NCBI GenBank assembly: GCA_964371355.1
Contig: CAYJMG010000005.1
Location: 62,001-126,000, forward strand
From: JACRBR01 sp964371355
Lineage (GTDB): Bacteria; Chloroflexota; Dehalococcoidia; DSTF01; JACRBR01
DNA length: 64,000 nucleotides
Direction: 5' to 3'
This document shows, piece by piece, positions 1 through 9,660 of this stretch. The translations under genes and the position numbers were made by a program. The notes under the pieces were generated by a model. It saw only the letters and a list, made by a program, of their open reading frames with translations, ran no database searches and was not told where the DNA came from. How positions within the stretch are numbered: position 1 is the first letter of the stretch; the number at the start of each line of letters is the position of its first letter.

Positions 1-806
1 AGCTGGTCGTCGATGATGCAGTCCATGTCGCTGTAGTACTCCGCGAAGTTACCCGCGGGGTCACGGAAGTACCAGAAGAAGTTGCTGCCGATGTGGTGCC
101 TCCCGAAGCCCCACACGTGCCGCGACGGGTCCTTCGACAGCAGCGCCTGCGCCCCCAGCCCGATCTCGTCGACGTCCTCGACCTGCCACGACGTGTGGTG
201 CAGGAACTGCACCGGCGCGCGCTGCACCAGCAGGTTGTGGTGGTCTTCGGAGCAGCGCATGAAGTACGCCGCGCCCTTCACCTCGTCGCTGATCTTGAAG
301 CCGATGCCCTCCAGGAAGAACCTGTTGCTGTCCTCCGGCTCCGTCGATCCCACCACGACGTGCCCCAGCCGCCGGGGGCGCGCTCGGACGGGCTCGTCGC
401 CCTTCGGCAGGCGCGGCGCCCGGCCCTGCCGGTCGATGCGACCCGGCCCGTTGTACACCGGCGCGGGCGTCGGCGGCTGCTTCAGCCGCGGCGCCACTTC
501 CACCGTCACGCGCACCCCCGTCCCGCGGTCCACAGCGCTCACGGCATCGCCGTCGCGCTCGTGCGCTACATCCAGCTTCGCGAGCTGCCCCGCCACGCGG
601 CTCACGTCGTCGGGATCGTCCGCGCCGATGCGGATCTCGACCAGCCGCCGCACCGGGGTCTCGACCAGCCGCAGCTGCTCGCCGCCGTCCGCCGTCTCGA
701 ACCGCCCGGGCGCGGTCTCCCGCAGGTTGAAGTCGCGGTAGAACCCCGCCGTCTTCGCCACGTCCGGCACGCCGATCACCACCTGGTTCAGCCGGTGCAG
801 TGCCAT
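1..806 (-). CDS. Extradiol (vicinal oxygen chelate) dioxygenase-like protein, 3'-truncated by window edge
   Basis: The protein resembles two-domain catechol 2,3-dioxygenase or dihydroxybiphenyl dioxygenase enzymes, which cleave catechols using Fe(II). Reading from 806, residues 1-110 form a degenerate N-terminal domain. The C-terminal domain carries the putative metal triad: His149 (in RLGHVVVG), His203 or 204 (in FLHHTSW) and Glu256 (in AGNFAEYYSDMD). The C-terminal signature GRHHIGSNFFWYFRDPAGN matches the family closely. The ATG at 806 has a strong ribosome site (GGAAGGAG). It lies 20 bp downstream of a MarR gene in the same direction and is probably co-transcribed with it. The gene runs off the window. 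The substrate cannot be told from sequence. Confidence 0.85.
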   Translation of the reverse strand, partial: MALHRLNQVVIGVPDVAKTAGFYRDFNLRETAPGRFETADGGEQLRLVETPVRRLVEIRIGADDPDDVSRVAGQLAKLDVAHERDGDAVSAVDRGTGVRVTVEVAPRLKQPPTPAPVYNGPGRIDRQGRAPRLPKGDEPVRARPRRLGHVVVGSTEPEDSNRFFLEGIGFKISDEVKGAAYFMRCSEDHHNLLVQRAPVQFLHHTSWQVEDVDEIGLGAQALLSKDPSRHVWGFGRHHIGSNFFWYFRDPAGNFAEYYSDMDCIIDDQ

Positions 807-826
807 GATCCGCTCCTTCCGGGACT

Positions 827-1342
827 TCAGCCTTCCTCGCACTCCGTTGTCCGGGCCGCCTGGCTCAGCTTGCGCAGCAGGCGCGCCAGCGTCCGCTGCT
901 CCTGCTGCGTCAGAACGCCCGTCAGCGTCCGCTCGAACTCGTGCGCCGAGCGTTGCGCCTTCTCGACCAGCCGCCGCCCGGCGGGCGTCACTTCGATGAT
1001 GACGAGCCTGCGGTCCACCTCCGACCGCAGCCGCCGCACGTGACCGCCGCGCTCCAGCGTGTCCACGGCGCTCACCACCGCAGGCCGGCTGACGCCGAGC
1101 ACCTTCGCGAGCACGCGCGTCTCCAGCGGCCCCATCGTCCAGAGCGACATCAGCAGCACAAAGCCCGCGTGCGTCAGCCCCAGCGGCCGCAGCACGGCGC
1201 CCTCGATGGTCGAGAACACGTCCGCCTGCGCCCGAAACAGGTTGAAGGCGACCGCCTGTGCGTCGAGGTCGACGCCGCGCGGCCCGAAGAACGACCGCAG
1301 GTGCTCCTCGTACGATTCGGGCTGTTGACGCTCCGTGACCAT
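827..1342 (-). CDS. MarR-family transcriptional regulator
   Basis: This 171-aa protein has the MarR winged-helix plan: N-terminal dimer helices, a helix-turn-helix around residues 70-95 (LETRVLAKVLGVSRPAVVSA), and a basic wing containing the family signature VDRRLVIIEVTPAGR. It probably represses its own operon, including the downstream dioxygenase, and possibly the divergent gene pair starting at 1410. A nested inverted repeat just upstream (1346-1366) is the likely operator. It resembles the second MarR protein at 24287-24871 in layout and wing sequence. The inducing ligand, perhaps an aromatic compound, is not known. Confidence 0.9.
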   Translation of the reverse strand: MVTERQQPESYEEHLRSFFGPRGVDLDAQAVAFNLFRAQADVFSTIEGAVLRPLGLTHAGFVLLMSLWTMGPLETRVLAKVLGVSRPAVVSAVDTLERGGHVRRLRSEVDRRLVIIEVTPAGRRLVEKAQRSAHEFERTLTGVLTQQEQRTLARLLRKLSQAARTTECEEG

Positions 1343-1345
1343 ATC

Positions 1346-1366
1346 GTTAGAATCCTAATGATTAAC
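1346..1366. promoter_or_regulatory. Putative MarR operator in divergent intergenic region
   Basis: Two nested inverted repeats lie between the divergent MarR and split-barrel genes. The inner one is TTAG-AATC-CTAA (1347-1358). The outer arms are GTTA (1346-1349) and TAAC (1363-1366). This AT-rich patch stands out in GC-rich DNA and sits 4 bp upstream of the MarR start codon, as expected for an autoregulatory MarR site. The assignment is inferred from position and symmetry. Confidence 0.5.
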
Positions 1367-1409
1367 CCGGAGTATGTCAATCCCCCTGACCCAGGGAACG
1401 GAGCGAGCG

Positions 1410-1835
1410 ATGAACGACGAACGACGCGACTTCCTCAACGCCAACCGCCTCTGTATCGTCGGCGTCGGCCGCAAGGCAGGGCCGCCGCACATGTCGCCCG
1501 TCTACTACGTCGTGGACGGGGACGACATCCTCATCTCCACCACGCATTCGCGCTTCAAGGCGAAGGCGATCGCCCGCAATCCCGACGTCTCGCTCTGCGT
1601 GCTGGCCGAGCAGTTCCCGTTTCCGTACCTCCTCGTGTACGGCAAGGGCCGCGTCGAAGACACCGGCGCCGCCGGCCTGATGATGAGGATCGGCGAGCGC
1701 ATGACGGGCAACCCGGTGCCCGAAGCCGCGCGCCCCGGCGTCGAGCAGCGCGCAAAGGACGAAGGTCGCCTCGTCCTCCGCGTGACGCCGCTCGAGTTCC
1801 GCTCGACGCTACCGCTCGCGCAGCAGAAGAAGTAG
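1410..1835 (+). CDS. Pyridoxamine 5'-phosphate oxidase-like split-barrel (F420/FMN-binding) protein
   Basis: This 141-aa protein has the split beta-barrel fold of the PPOX superfamily. Evidence includes the opening LNANRLCIVGVGRKAGPPHMSPVYYV, then DDILISTTHSRFKAKAIARNPDVSLCVL, a pattern seen in F420- and FMN-binding reductases. The ATG at 1410 is preferred over an in-frame ATG at 1374, because it has an upstream GGAACGGAG and fits the usual family start. It is divergent from the MarR gene and 12 bp upstream of a YCII-like gene, so the two are probably co-transcribed. The cofactor (F420 versus FMN) cannot be decided here. Confidence 0.85.
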   Translation: MNDERRDFLNANRLCIVGVGRKAGPPHMSPVYYVVDGDDILISTTHSRFKAKAIARNPDVSLCVLAEQFPFPYLLVYGKGRVEDTGAAGLMMRIGERMTGNPVPEAARPGVEQRAKDEGRLVLRVTPLEFRSTLPLAQQKK

Positions 1836-1847
1836 GCGGATTGCCCG

Positions 1848-2222
1848 ATGGTCGACCATAGCCGCACGCTCGCCGACATCATCGTCAACCTGCCGCGCAT
1901 CCAGCTCTACGCGGTCTTCATGCGGCCGACCGAGGCCTTCCAGTCGCCCCGCACCCCCGAAGGCGCGGAGACGCTGCGCCAGCACCTGCTCTATCTCTTC
2001 GAGCTGGAGGAGCAGGGCAGGCTCTTCGCCTCCGGACCGCTCGATCTCGATCCCGGCGCCGGCGTCATCGAGGGCATGTGCATCGTGCGCGCTGATTCGC
2101 TCGAAGAGGCGCGCCGCATCGCTGGCGACGAGCCCTATCACCGCGCCGGTATGCGGCGGAACGAGGTGCGCTCGTGGCAGCTGAACGAGGGCGTCGCGGT
2201 CGCTGTCGCGCGGGCCATGTAG
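1848..2222 (+). CDS. YCII-related domain protein
   Basis: This 124-aa protein resembles the YCII/dimeric alpha-beta barrel family. It has an N-terminal strand (IQLYAVFMRPTEA), helical middle (GAETLRQHLLYLFELEEQGRLFASGPLDL) and the C-terminal pattern GMCIVRADSLEEARRIAGDEPYH, which is typical of YCII proteins. In the family, a conserved His and Asp are proposed to be catalytic. The exact reaction is unknown here. It follows the split-barrel gene with a 12-bp gap and shares its promoter region near the MarR operator, which suggests both respond to the same signal. Confidence 0.8.
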   Translation: MVDHSRTLADIIVNLPRIQLYAVFMRPTEAFQSPRTPEGAETLRQHLLYLFELEEQGRLFASGPLDLDPGAGVIEGMCIVRADSLEEARRIAGDEPYHRAGMRRNEVRSWQLNEGVAVAVARAM

Positions 2223-2296
2223 GTCAGGATGCGCCCGTCAGTTCCGCGGTCAGCGCGCCCGGATCTCGCACCGGCACGGCGGTCCAATCTGACCGC

Positions 2297-4264
2297 TTAC
2301 TCCACGACCAGGTCGACGTTTTGGCCGAACGAGTTGTTGATCGCGGTCTGCGCCACCTCGCGCCCGTCGACCACGAAGCTCACGGTCCCGTCCTTCGCGC
2401 AACCGGGCACGGAGTCCGGTCCCGCCACCAGCACGTCGAATGAATCCGGTCCGCTGAACTCCATCACGACGGGCGTCAGCGAACCCACCCCACAGAGTGT
2501 GCCTCCAATGTATGCCTCGATGCGCGTGCCCGGCCCCAGGTGGGCGCCGCCGGCGTCCCACACCGTGCCGTAGACCGCCGTGTCGTCTGGCGCGGTCCTT
2601 CCGTGGTCCCCGGTCGAGAACGAGAGGTCCACGTCGATGTTCCCGCCGCCCGCCCGCCAGGGGATCGGCGCTGACAGCCGCACGTTGTCCTTCTCCCAGA
2701 CAGCGGCGTAGATCACGCTTCCCGCCTCACCGCAGCCGGCCGCTTCCTCCGCGCTCGCCACCGCGCGTTCATACCGTCCAGCGCTCACGATATCGCCGGG
2801 GAACGAGCACAGCGCCCGCAGTCCGTCACGCTCCACGAGGAACCAGAGGAACCGCCCGTCGTTTACCTCCTCGCCGTCGATCGTGATGCTCCCGCGCAGC
2901 AGTACCCGCTCGCCGGCGCCCGCAACCGTCTCCGCATCGGGCAGCCCGAACCGCGGCGCCATCGTGAACGCCGCGCCGGCTGCGCGCAGGTCCCCTGCGA
3001 GCACGTCCTCCCCCGCTGGACTCACGCCGTGCTCGACCCACGCCACCAGGTCCTCGAACCCGCGCTCCCATTCCGTCGCCGTGGTGTTGCAGTGGTGCGG
3101 ATCGCGGATCACCCGTTGCACCAGCAGGTCGCCCTTACCCGTCGCCTCGACCTTGCGCCGCAGGATCTGCTCCTGGTCGATCGGCACCTGCCAGTCGCCG
3201 GTCGTGTGGAGCGTGATCATCGGCATCGCCAGCTCGCCCGCGATCTCATTGCCCGCGATGAAGTTCGAGAGCCGCTCCGGGTCGTCCGCCAGCCGGATCA
3301 CGCCGCTGTTGAAGTCCTCGCTCGAGACCGAAGCCCCGGGCGCGAGCACGTACTGCCGGTCGGCGTTCATGCCGATGCGCGTCGCGACGAGGATCTTCGC
3401 GCGCTGCCAGTTCGTCGCCTCCTCTGCGTGGATACCCTCGCGCTCGAACGCGCGCGGCCCGCCCGTCAATCCCGTCAGGATCGACTCGAACGTCTCTCGA
3501 CGCGCGGGGTCCTTCAGTGCCGGCACGATGCGCCCGTAGATCAGCTCCGCGAGATCGGCGTTCGGGTCGAACTCCTCCGGCTTCACGCCCGCCGCGTACG
3601 CCCCGGCGAAGAACCAGTCGTTCACGATCTGCGCCTGCGCCGTCTGCCCCGCGAACCCGCAGATGGATAGCGCCCCGTCGAAGCGGTCGCCGTAACGTTC
3701 GGCCGCGATGTTCGTGGCTCCGCCGCCCATCGAGTGGCCGGTGACGTAGGTGTACGCCGGCCGCCCGTGCGTCTTCGCGAAGTGGTCCCACAACGCCGCC
3801 GTCTCGTCGGCCGCGCGCCCCGGGATCAGCGCCGTACTGCTGTAACTGGATGCACCCCACGCGTACCCGTGCCGGATCAAATACCCGCGCAGGCCCGGCG
3901 GCTGTACCGACGCCTTCGGAGCCAGGCCCTGGAACCCGTGCATGTACAGCACCAGCCGCCCGTTCCAGTCGTCAGGCACCTCGATCTCGTACACCGCGCC
4001 GCCCAGCCGGCCAAAGTCGGCCGTTGCGCCGGGCAGCGCCTTGAAGTCAGGGTCCTCCAGCCCGATTCCCTGCGGCTCCGGGCTCACGTCGACCGCCGGT
4101 GGCAGAGGACGCGCGGTCGCCGTGGCCTCGGCCGCCGCGTCCGGCGCGTCCGGCGTTGTAACCGCGGCTTCCGGCTTTTCGTCGCTGCAAGCCGCCGTGA
4201 ACGCGACGGCGGCAGCGAACAACGCGGGCATGAAGAGTGCGGCGAAGTTGCCGCGTGTGCGCAT
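2297..4264 (-). CDS. Secreted alpha/beta-hydrolase lipoprotein
   Basis: This 655-aa protein begins with a lipoprotein signal (hydrophobic run ending TAAC, lipid Cys at about 26) followed by an acidic, Ala-rich linker. An alpha/beta-hydrolase domain follows, with the nucleophile elbow GHSMGG (Ser near residue 177). A candidate acid lies in TTGDWQVP and a candidate base in DPHHCN. The oxyanion-region motif is YMHGFQG. The last 200 residues are beta-rich and look like a separate domain. It is probably a membrane-anchored, extracellular esterase. The substrate is unknown. It stands alone and is transcribed divergently from the ABC-F gene. Confidence 0.75.
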   Translation of the reverse strand: MRTRGNFAALFMPALFAAAVAFTAACSDEKPEAAVTTPDAPDAAAEATATARPLPPAVDVSPEPQGIGLEDPDFKALPGATADFGRLGGAVYEIEVPDDWNGRLVLYMHGFQGLAPKASVQPPGLRGYLIRHGYAWGASSYSSTALIPGRAADETAALWDHFAKTHGRPAYTYVTGHSMGGGATNIAAERYGDRFDGALSICGFAGQTAQAQIVNDWFFAGAYAAGVKPEEFDPNADLAELIYGRIVPALKDPARRETFESILTGLTGGPRAFEREGIHAEEATNWQRAKILVATRIGMNADRQYVLAPGASVSSEDFNSGVIRLADDPERLSNFIAGNEIAGELAMPMITLHTTGDWQVPIDQEQILRRKVEATGKGDLLVQRVIRDPHHCNTTATEWERGFEDLVAWVEHGVSPAGEDVLAGDLRAAGAAFTMAPRFGLPDAETVAGAGERVLLRGSITIDGEEVNDGRFLWFLVERDGLRALCSFPGDIVSAGRYERAVASAEEAAGCGEAGSVIYAAVWEKDNVRLSAPIPWRAGGGNIDVDLSFSTGDHGRTAPDDTAVYGTVWDAGGAHLGPGTRIEAYIGGTLCGVGSLTPVVMEFSGPDSFDVLVAGPDSVPGCAKDGTVSFVVDGREVAQTAINNSFGQNVDLVVE

Positions 4265-4329
4265 CCTGGTTCTCCCGGTGCAGTGGTGTTATCGCCAGCC
4301 TAACACAACCGCCCTGATACCATGCTCCG

Positions 4330-5904
4330 ATGCTCTACGCCGAGAACGTCGCCCGCAGCTTCGGTCCCGTCGATGTCCTGCACGACGTCACGTTTATTGT
4401 GTCGCCGGGCGAGCGCGTCGGTCTCGTCGGCCCGAACGGCGCCGGCAAGTCGACCGTCCTGCGCCTTCTCGCGGGCGAGGACGAGCCCGACGAGGGCGCC
4501 TGCGGCGTGCGCAACGGAGATATCGGCTACCTCAAGCAGGAGGCCGGCCACGACGCCGATCGGTCGCTGATGACGGAAATGTGGACCGCCTTCCCGGAGG
4601 CGCGTGCCATCGAGGAGGAGCTGCACGAGGTCGCCGGCCGCATCGAGCGTGCCGAGGGCGACCTCGATGCGTTGATCGAGCACCAGGCACGGCTCTTCGA
4701 GCGCTTCGAGGCGCTCGATGGCTACCGCATCGAGCAGCGCATCGGCCGCGTGCTCGACGGGCTGGGATTCTCGTCCGGCGACCGGCTCAAGCGCTGTGGC
4801 GACTTCTCCGGCGGCTGGCAGATGCGCATCGCCCTGGCGAAGATCCTCGTCCGGAGGCCCGAGAACATCCTGCTCGACGAACCCACGAACCACCTCGATA
4901 CGGCTGCGAAAACATGGCTCGCCGACGACCTGCAGAAGCACAAGGGCGCGTTGCTCGTCGTCACCCACGACGCCGAGTTCCTCGACCGGGTGGCCACCCG
5001 CATCCTCGAGCTGCGCGACGGGCGCGTCGAGAGCTACACCGGCAACTACACCGAGTTCCAGCGCCAGAAGGCGGAGTATCTCAAGCAGATCGACCGCGCC
5101 GCCGCGCGGCAGGACCGCGAGATCGCGCGACAGGAGCGGTTCATCGAGCGCTTCCGTGCGAAGTCGTCGAAGGCCACCGCTGTGAAGAGCCGCGAGAAGG
5201 CGCTCGCGCGCGTCGATCGCATCGACCGGCCGCGCACCGAGCGCACGGTCAGCTTTCACCTGCAGGCACACGGCCGCACCGAGCGCGATGTCCTGTTCGT
5301 GCGCGAGGTGAGCCACGCCTACGAGGACGAGCACGTCGTGCTGCTGGACATCAACCTGCACGTCGAGCGCGGCCAGAAGGTCGTCTTCATCGGCCCGAAC
5401 GGCAGCGGCAAGAGCACGCTCCTCCGCATCATCGCCGGCGTCCTGGAGCCCAGCGAGGGCGCCGTCGACTGGGCCGAGCGCGCGCGCGCCGGCTACTACG
5501 ACCAGCACCAGGACGAGGTCCTCGACCCCGACAGCACCGCACTGGGCGAAGTGCGAGCCGTGGCGCCAGCCGAGCCGGAGACGCGCCTGCGTTCCGTCCT
5601 GGGCCAATTCCTCTTCACCGGTGACGACGCGTTCAAGAAGATCAGCGTCCTCTCCGGCGGCGAGAGGAGCCGCGTCGCCCTGGCGAAGTTCCTGCTGCAG
5701 CCCACGAACGTCCTCCTCCTCGACGAGCCGACGAACCACCTCGACCGCCCGACGCGCCGCAAGCTCATCGACGCGCTGGAGAAGTACGAGGGCACCATCA
5801 TCTGCGCCTCCCACGATCCCGGCATCCTCGACCGCGTGGCCACGCGCGTGTACGAGATCAACGACGCCTTCTGTCGCGAGATCCTTGATCGCCGCAAGGA
5901 TTGA
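4330..5904 (+). CDS. ABC-F family ATPase (duplicated ATP-binding cassettes)
   Basis: This 524-aa cytoplasmic protein has two ATP-binding cassettes and no membrane segments. Cassette 1 shows Walker A GPNGAGKS (34-41), signature FSGGW (159-163) and LLDEPTNHLD (181-190). Cassette 2 shows GPNGSGKS (about 355-362), signature LSGGE (about 441-445) and a second LLDEPTNHLD. The charged helical linker between them (about 240-310, rich in RQDREIARQERF-type sequence) matches the ABC-F inter-domain arm, which in family members contacts the ribosome near the E/P sites. It probably acts in translation or stalled-ribosome rescue rather than transport. The subfamily is not assigned. Confidence 0.95.
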   Translation: MLYAENVARSFGPVDVLHDVTFIVSPGERVGLVGPNGAGKSTVLRLLAGEDEPDEGACGVRNGDIGYLKQEAGHDADRSLMTEMWTAFPEARAIEEELHEVAGRIERAEGDLDALIEHQARLFERFEALDGYRIEQRIGRVLDGLGFSSGDRLKRCGDFSGGWQMRIALAKILVRRPENILLDEPTNHLDTAAKTWLADDLQKHKGALLVVTHDAEFLDRVATRILELRDGRVESYTGNYTEFQRQKAEYLKQIDRAAARQDREIARQERFIERFRAKSSKATAVKSREKALARVDRIDRPRTERTVSFHLQAHGRTERDVLFVREVSHAYEDEHVVLLDINLHVERGQKVVFIGPNGSGKSTLLRIIAGVLEPSEGAVDWAERARAGYYDQHQDEVLDPDSTALGEVRAVAPAEPETRLRSVLGQFLFTGDDAFKKISVLSGGERSRVALAKFLLQPTNVLLLDEPTNHLDRPTRRKLIDALEKYEGTIICASHDPGILDRVATRVYEINDAFCREILDRRKD

Positions 5905-5910
5905 TCCTCA

Positions 5911-6014
5911 ATGTGGCACAGCCGTCCCCGGCTGTGCTCCGTTCGAGCCACTAACGCCGCCACATTTGGTGCCCCGCGCCTAAGATCCCCGCCGCGCGGG
6001 CTTTCAGCCCGCGC
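5911..6014. repeat. Intergenic hairpins, including a dispersed 24-nt element
   Basis: Directly after the ABC-F stop lies an 8-bp hairpin, GCACAGCC (5916-5923) and GGCTGTGC (5930-5937), inside the element ATGTGGCACAGCCGTC. A near-copy occurs at 57815-57838, also directly downstream of a stop codon. A second hairpin follows: GCGCGGGC (5994-6001), TTTCA loop, GCCCGCGC (6007-6014). Neither has a T-run, so they look like REP-type elements rather than standard intrinsic terminators. Confidence 0.55.
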
Positions 6015-6108
6015 GCCGTCCGTAGCGAACAGCCCGCTCGCCGCACGCATCCGCATCCCCCGCCCCCGTCGTATCATGTCACGGTCGCACCCGCGCACGG
6101 AGGCCGTC

Positions 6109-6957
6109 ATGCGTACCTACACCCGCCGCGAGTTCATCGCCATCGGCGCCACCGGCGCCGCAGCGGCCGCCATCGCCGCTGCCTGCGGTGGCGACGACTA
6201 CGGCGATGACGGATCGCCCGACGGCTCGCCTGCCGCACGCGCCACCGGTGCTCCCGCCACGACGGCGAGCCCGACGGTCGAGGCGGGTATTGACAACGCG
6301 GCCGTCGGCCTGCGCTGGTACGGCCAGTCGATGTTCGTCGTCACCAGCCCGGGCGGCACGACGGTGCTGATGGATCCGTTCAACGACATCGGCTACACCG
6401 TCCCGCCGCCGCTGGACACGGACGTCGCGACGATCACCCACGAGCATCCCGACCACAACAACGGCTCGCTGGGCGGCACGGCGCAGCTCTTCCGTGGCCT
6501 CACCGCCGACGGCTGGGCCGACGTCGACCAGACTGTCGGCGACGTCCGCATCCGTACCGTGCGCACCTTCCACGACGACCAGCAGGGAGCACAGCGCGGC
6601 CGGAATGCCGTCTTCGTGTACGACGTTGCGGGCGTGCGCATCGCACACCTGGGCGATCTCGGCCACCAGCTCGATGACGCGCTGCTCGCCGCCATCGGGC
6701 CGGTCGAAGCGCTGATGGTGCCCGTCGGCGGCGCCTTCACCATCGATGCGGCGGGCGCGACCGCGGTCACGCAGGCGCTGAACCCGAAGATGGTCTTCCC
6801 GATGCACTACAAGACCGACAAGGTCGCCTTCCCGCTCGCCACCGTCGACGCCTTCCTCGACGGCAAGACCGTGCAGCGCGTCGGCAGCGCCACGCTGCGC
6901 CTGACGCCCGCTGACATCCCCGACACCCTGACCGCCTACGTCCTCGACTACGAGTAG
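6109..6957 (+). CDS. Tat-exported metallo-beta-lactamase-fold hydrolase (UlaG-like)
   Basis: This 282-aa protein starts MRTYTRREFIAIGAT, a twin-arginine signal followed by a hydrophobic Ala stretch and AAACGG, so it may also be lipidated at that Cys. The mature part is a metallo-beta-lactamase fold of the UlaG/YtnP type. It has LRWYGQSMFVVTS, then the metal motif HEHPDHNN (about residues 111-118), a later Asp in HLGDLGH, and a final His in FPMHYKT. An ATG at 6109 with GGAGG upstream is chosen over the longer in-frame extension, which would bury the Tat motif. Substrate unknown; exported metal-dependent hydrolase is the safe call. Confidence 0.85.
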   Translation: MRTYTRREFIAIGATGAAAAAIAAACGGDDYGDDGSPDGSPAARATGAPATTASPTVEAGIDNAAVGLRWYGQSMFVVTSPGGTTVLMDPFNDIGYTVPPPLDTDVATITHEHPDHNNGSLGGTAQLFRGLTADGWADVDQTVGDVRIRTVRTFHDDQQGAQRGRNAVFVYDVAGVRIAHLGDLGHQLDDALLAAIGPVEALMVPVGGAFTIDAAGATAVTQALNPKMVFPMHYKTDKVAFPLATVDAFLDGKTVQRVGSATLRLTPADIPDTLTAYVLDYE

Positions 6958-6977
6958 CGCAGGTTGACCCGAACGTA

Positions 6978-7076
6978 TCCGCCCGTAGCCGCGGAGGAGC
7001 AGCCGCCCATAGCCGCGGAGCGGCCGCCCGTAGCCGCCGGAGGAAGCCGCCCGTAGCCGCGGAGCTTTAGCTCCGC
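6978..7076. repeat. Tandem GC-rich repeats ending in a hairpin
   Basis: Four imperfect copies of a unit close to CCGCCCGTAGCCGCGGAG run from about 6978. The last copy merges into the perfect 7-bp hairpin GCGGAGC (7059-7065), TTTA loop, GCTCCGC (7070-7076). The unit resembles mobile palindromic intergenic elements. There is no coding potential. Confidence 0.6.
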
Positions 7077-7243
7077 CCAGGTGTTCCGAGCATCCGCAAC
7101 GCCCCGAAGATTATTTTCCCGAAAGTGATCCAGCCCGCTTGGAGATCGCGTCGCCACTCCCATACGCTCGCCCCATGCAGGTCCCGAAGCTCCCGCGACG
7201 CGCAGGCAGGCGGCCTCTTCTGGACGCGTCCAGCAGGTGCGCG

Positions 7244-7412
7244 GACCGAAAACTGCCGAGCAATGTCCTGCCGCGCCGGAACCGAAAACTGCCGAGCAAT
7301 GTCCTGCCGCGCCAGACCGAAAACTGCCGAGCAACGTCCCGACCCGCCAGACCGAAAACTGCCGAGCAATGTCCCGCCGCCGCGCCAAGACCGAAAACTA
7401 CCGTTCAACGAA
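7244..7412. repeat. Five-copy tandem repeat array (unit about 35-39 bp)
   Basis: A conserved core ACCGAAAACTGCCGAGCAAT begins at 7244, 7281, 7316, 7351 and, in diverged form, at 7390. The GC-rich DNA between cores is only about 11-18 bp and is itself similar between copies. The short, similar spacers rule out CRISPR. The core contains an A-run that stands out from local composition, and the array may be a minisatellite or a cluster of binding sites. Confidence 0.75.
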
Positions 7413-7561
7413 TCTGGAAAGGCGACCGTCGAATCTGACAAAAGCCACCATTCCAAAGCGGCTATAAAACGCCCCGGACTCGCCCCTGGGCTGCTACCCA
7501 CAAGCGCGGGCGGGGCATATGATGCGGCGGCTGTCAGGTACAAAGTGAACAGGACATAACG

Positions 7562-8583
7562 ATGAAACTCGGACTCTCCGCCGGTTACTGGTCCAGTGGC
7601 CCGCCCGCCGGCATCGACGACACGCTGGCCGCCGCCGAGGACCTCGGCTTCGACTCGGTTTGGACGGCCGAGGCCTACGGGTCGGACGCGCTGACGCCGC
7701 TGGCGTGGTGGGGCAGCAAGACCAAGAAGCTCAAGCTCGGCACGTCGATAGTGCAGCTCTCGGCGCGCACGCCCGCGGCGACGGCGATGGCGGCGATGAC
7801 GCTGGACCACCTGTCGGGCGGACGCGTGATCCTGGGCATCGGCGCCTCGGGGCCCCAGGTGGTGGAGGGCTGGTACGGCCAGCCCTATCCGCGGCCGCTG
7901 GAGCGCACACGCGAGTACCTCGACATCCTGCGCCTGATCTTCGCGCGTGAGAAGCCCGTCGAGTACTCCGGCCACCACTACAAGCTGCCGTATCCGGGCG
8001 GCATGAACCTCGGTAAGCCGCTCAAGTCGACGATCCACCCGCTCCGCACCGACATCCCGGTGTTCATGGCGGCGGAGGGCCCGAAGAACGTGGCGCTCGC
8101 GGCGGAGATCGCAGACGGTTGGTTGCCGCTCTTCATGTCGCCGAAGAGCGACGGCTTCTACCGCAAGGCGTTGGCCGAGGGGTTCGCGCGGCAGGGCGCG
8201 CGACACAAGCCGGAGGAGTTCGAGGTCGCGGCGATGGTGCCCGTGATCGTGAACAAGGACATCGAGGCGGCCGCCGACATGGTGCGCCCGATGCTAGCGC
8301 TGTACGCCGGCGGCATGGGCGCCCGGAACGCGAACTTTCACTTCGACGTGCTGGCGCGCCTGGGGTACGAAGAGGTCTGCCTTCGCGTGCAGGACCTGTA
8401 CCTCGCCGGGAAGAAACGTGAGGCGATGGCCGCGATCCCGACGCAGATGGTCGAGGACACGGCGCTCATCGGCCCGATCGAGAAGATCCGCGACGACCTG
8501 GCGGCGTGGAAGGGCACCTGCCTGACGACGATGCTGGTCGGCGGGCCGCCGCCGCTGCTGGAGTTGATCGCGAAGGCGGTGCT

Positions 8584-8587
<4 letters not shown>
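7562..8587 (+). CDS. LLM-class (luciferase-like) F420-dependent oxidoreductase, copy 1
   Basis: This 341-aa TIM-barrel protein has the bacterial luciferase-like pattern: MKLGLSAGYWSSGPP at the N-terminus, AAAEDLGFDSVWTAEAYGSD, and then SARTPAATAMAAMTLDHLSGGR, the region that contacts the F420 or FMN phosphate. The YPGGMNLGKPLKS segment and the C-terminal LIGPIEKIRDDL match the actinobacterial and Chloroflexota F420 group. It overlaps the second copy by GTGA, so the two are translationally coupled. Substrate unknown. Confidence 0.9.
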
Positions 8588-9657
<1,070 letters not shown>

Positions 9658-9660
9658 GGG

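Larger units (their letters stand above)
6958..7561. other. 604-bp non-coding gap filled with repeats
   Basis: I find no convincing gene here. The left part (6978-7076) holds GC-rich tandem repeats ending in a hairpin. The middle (7244-7412) holds a five-copy tandem array described separately. Near the right end an AT-rich TATAAA (7463-7468) lies about 95 bp before the LLM gene and could be a -10 element, but I see no matching -35 at normal spacing. Short open frames here have low-complexity, repeat-derived translations and are not supported. Confidence 0.6.

Noticed and set aside
7244..7412. CRISPR-like array
   Set aside because: Spacers are only 11-18 bp, GC-rich and alike between copies; no cas gene nearby.
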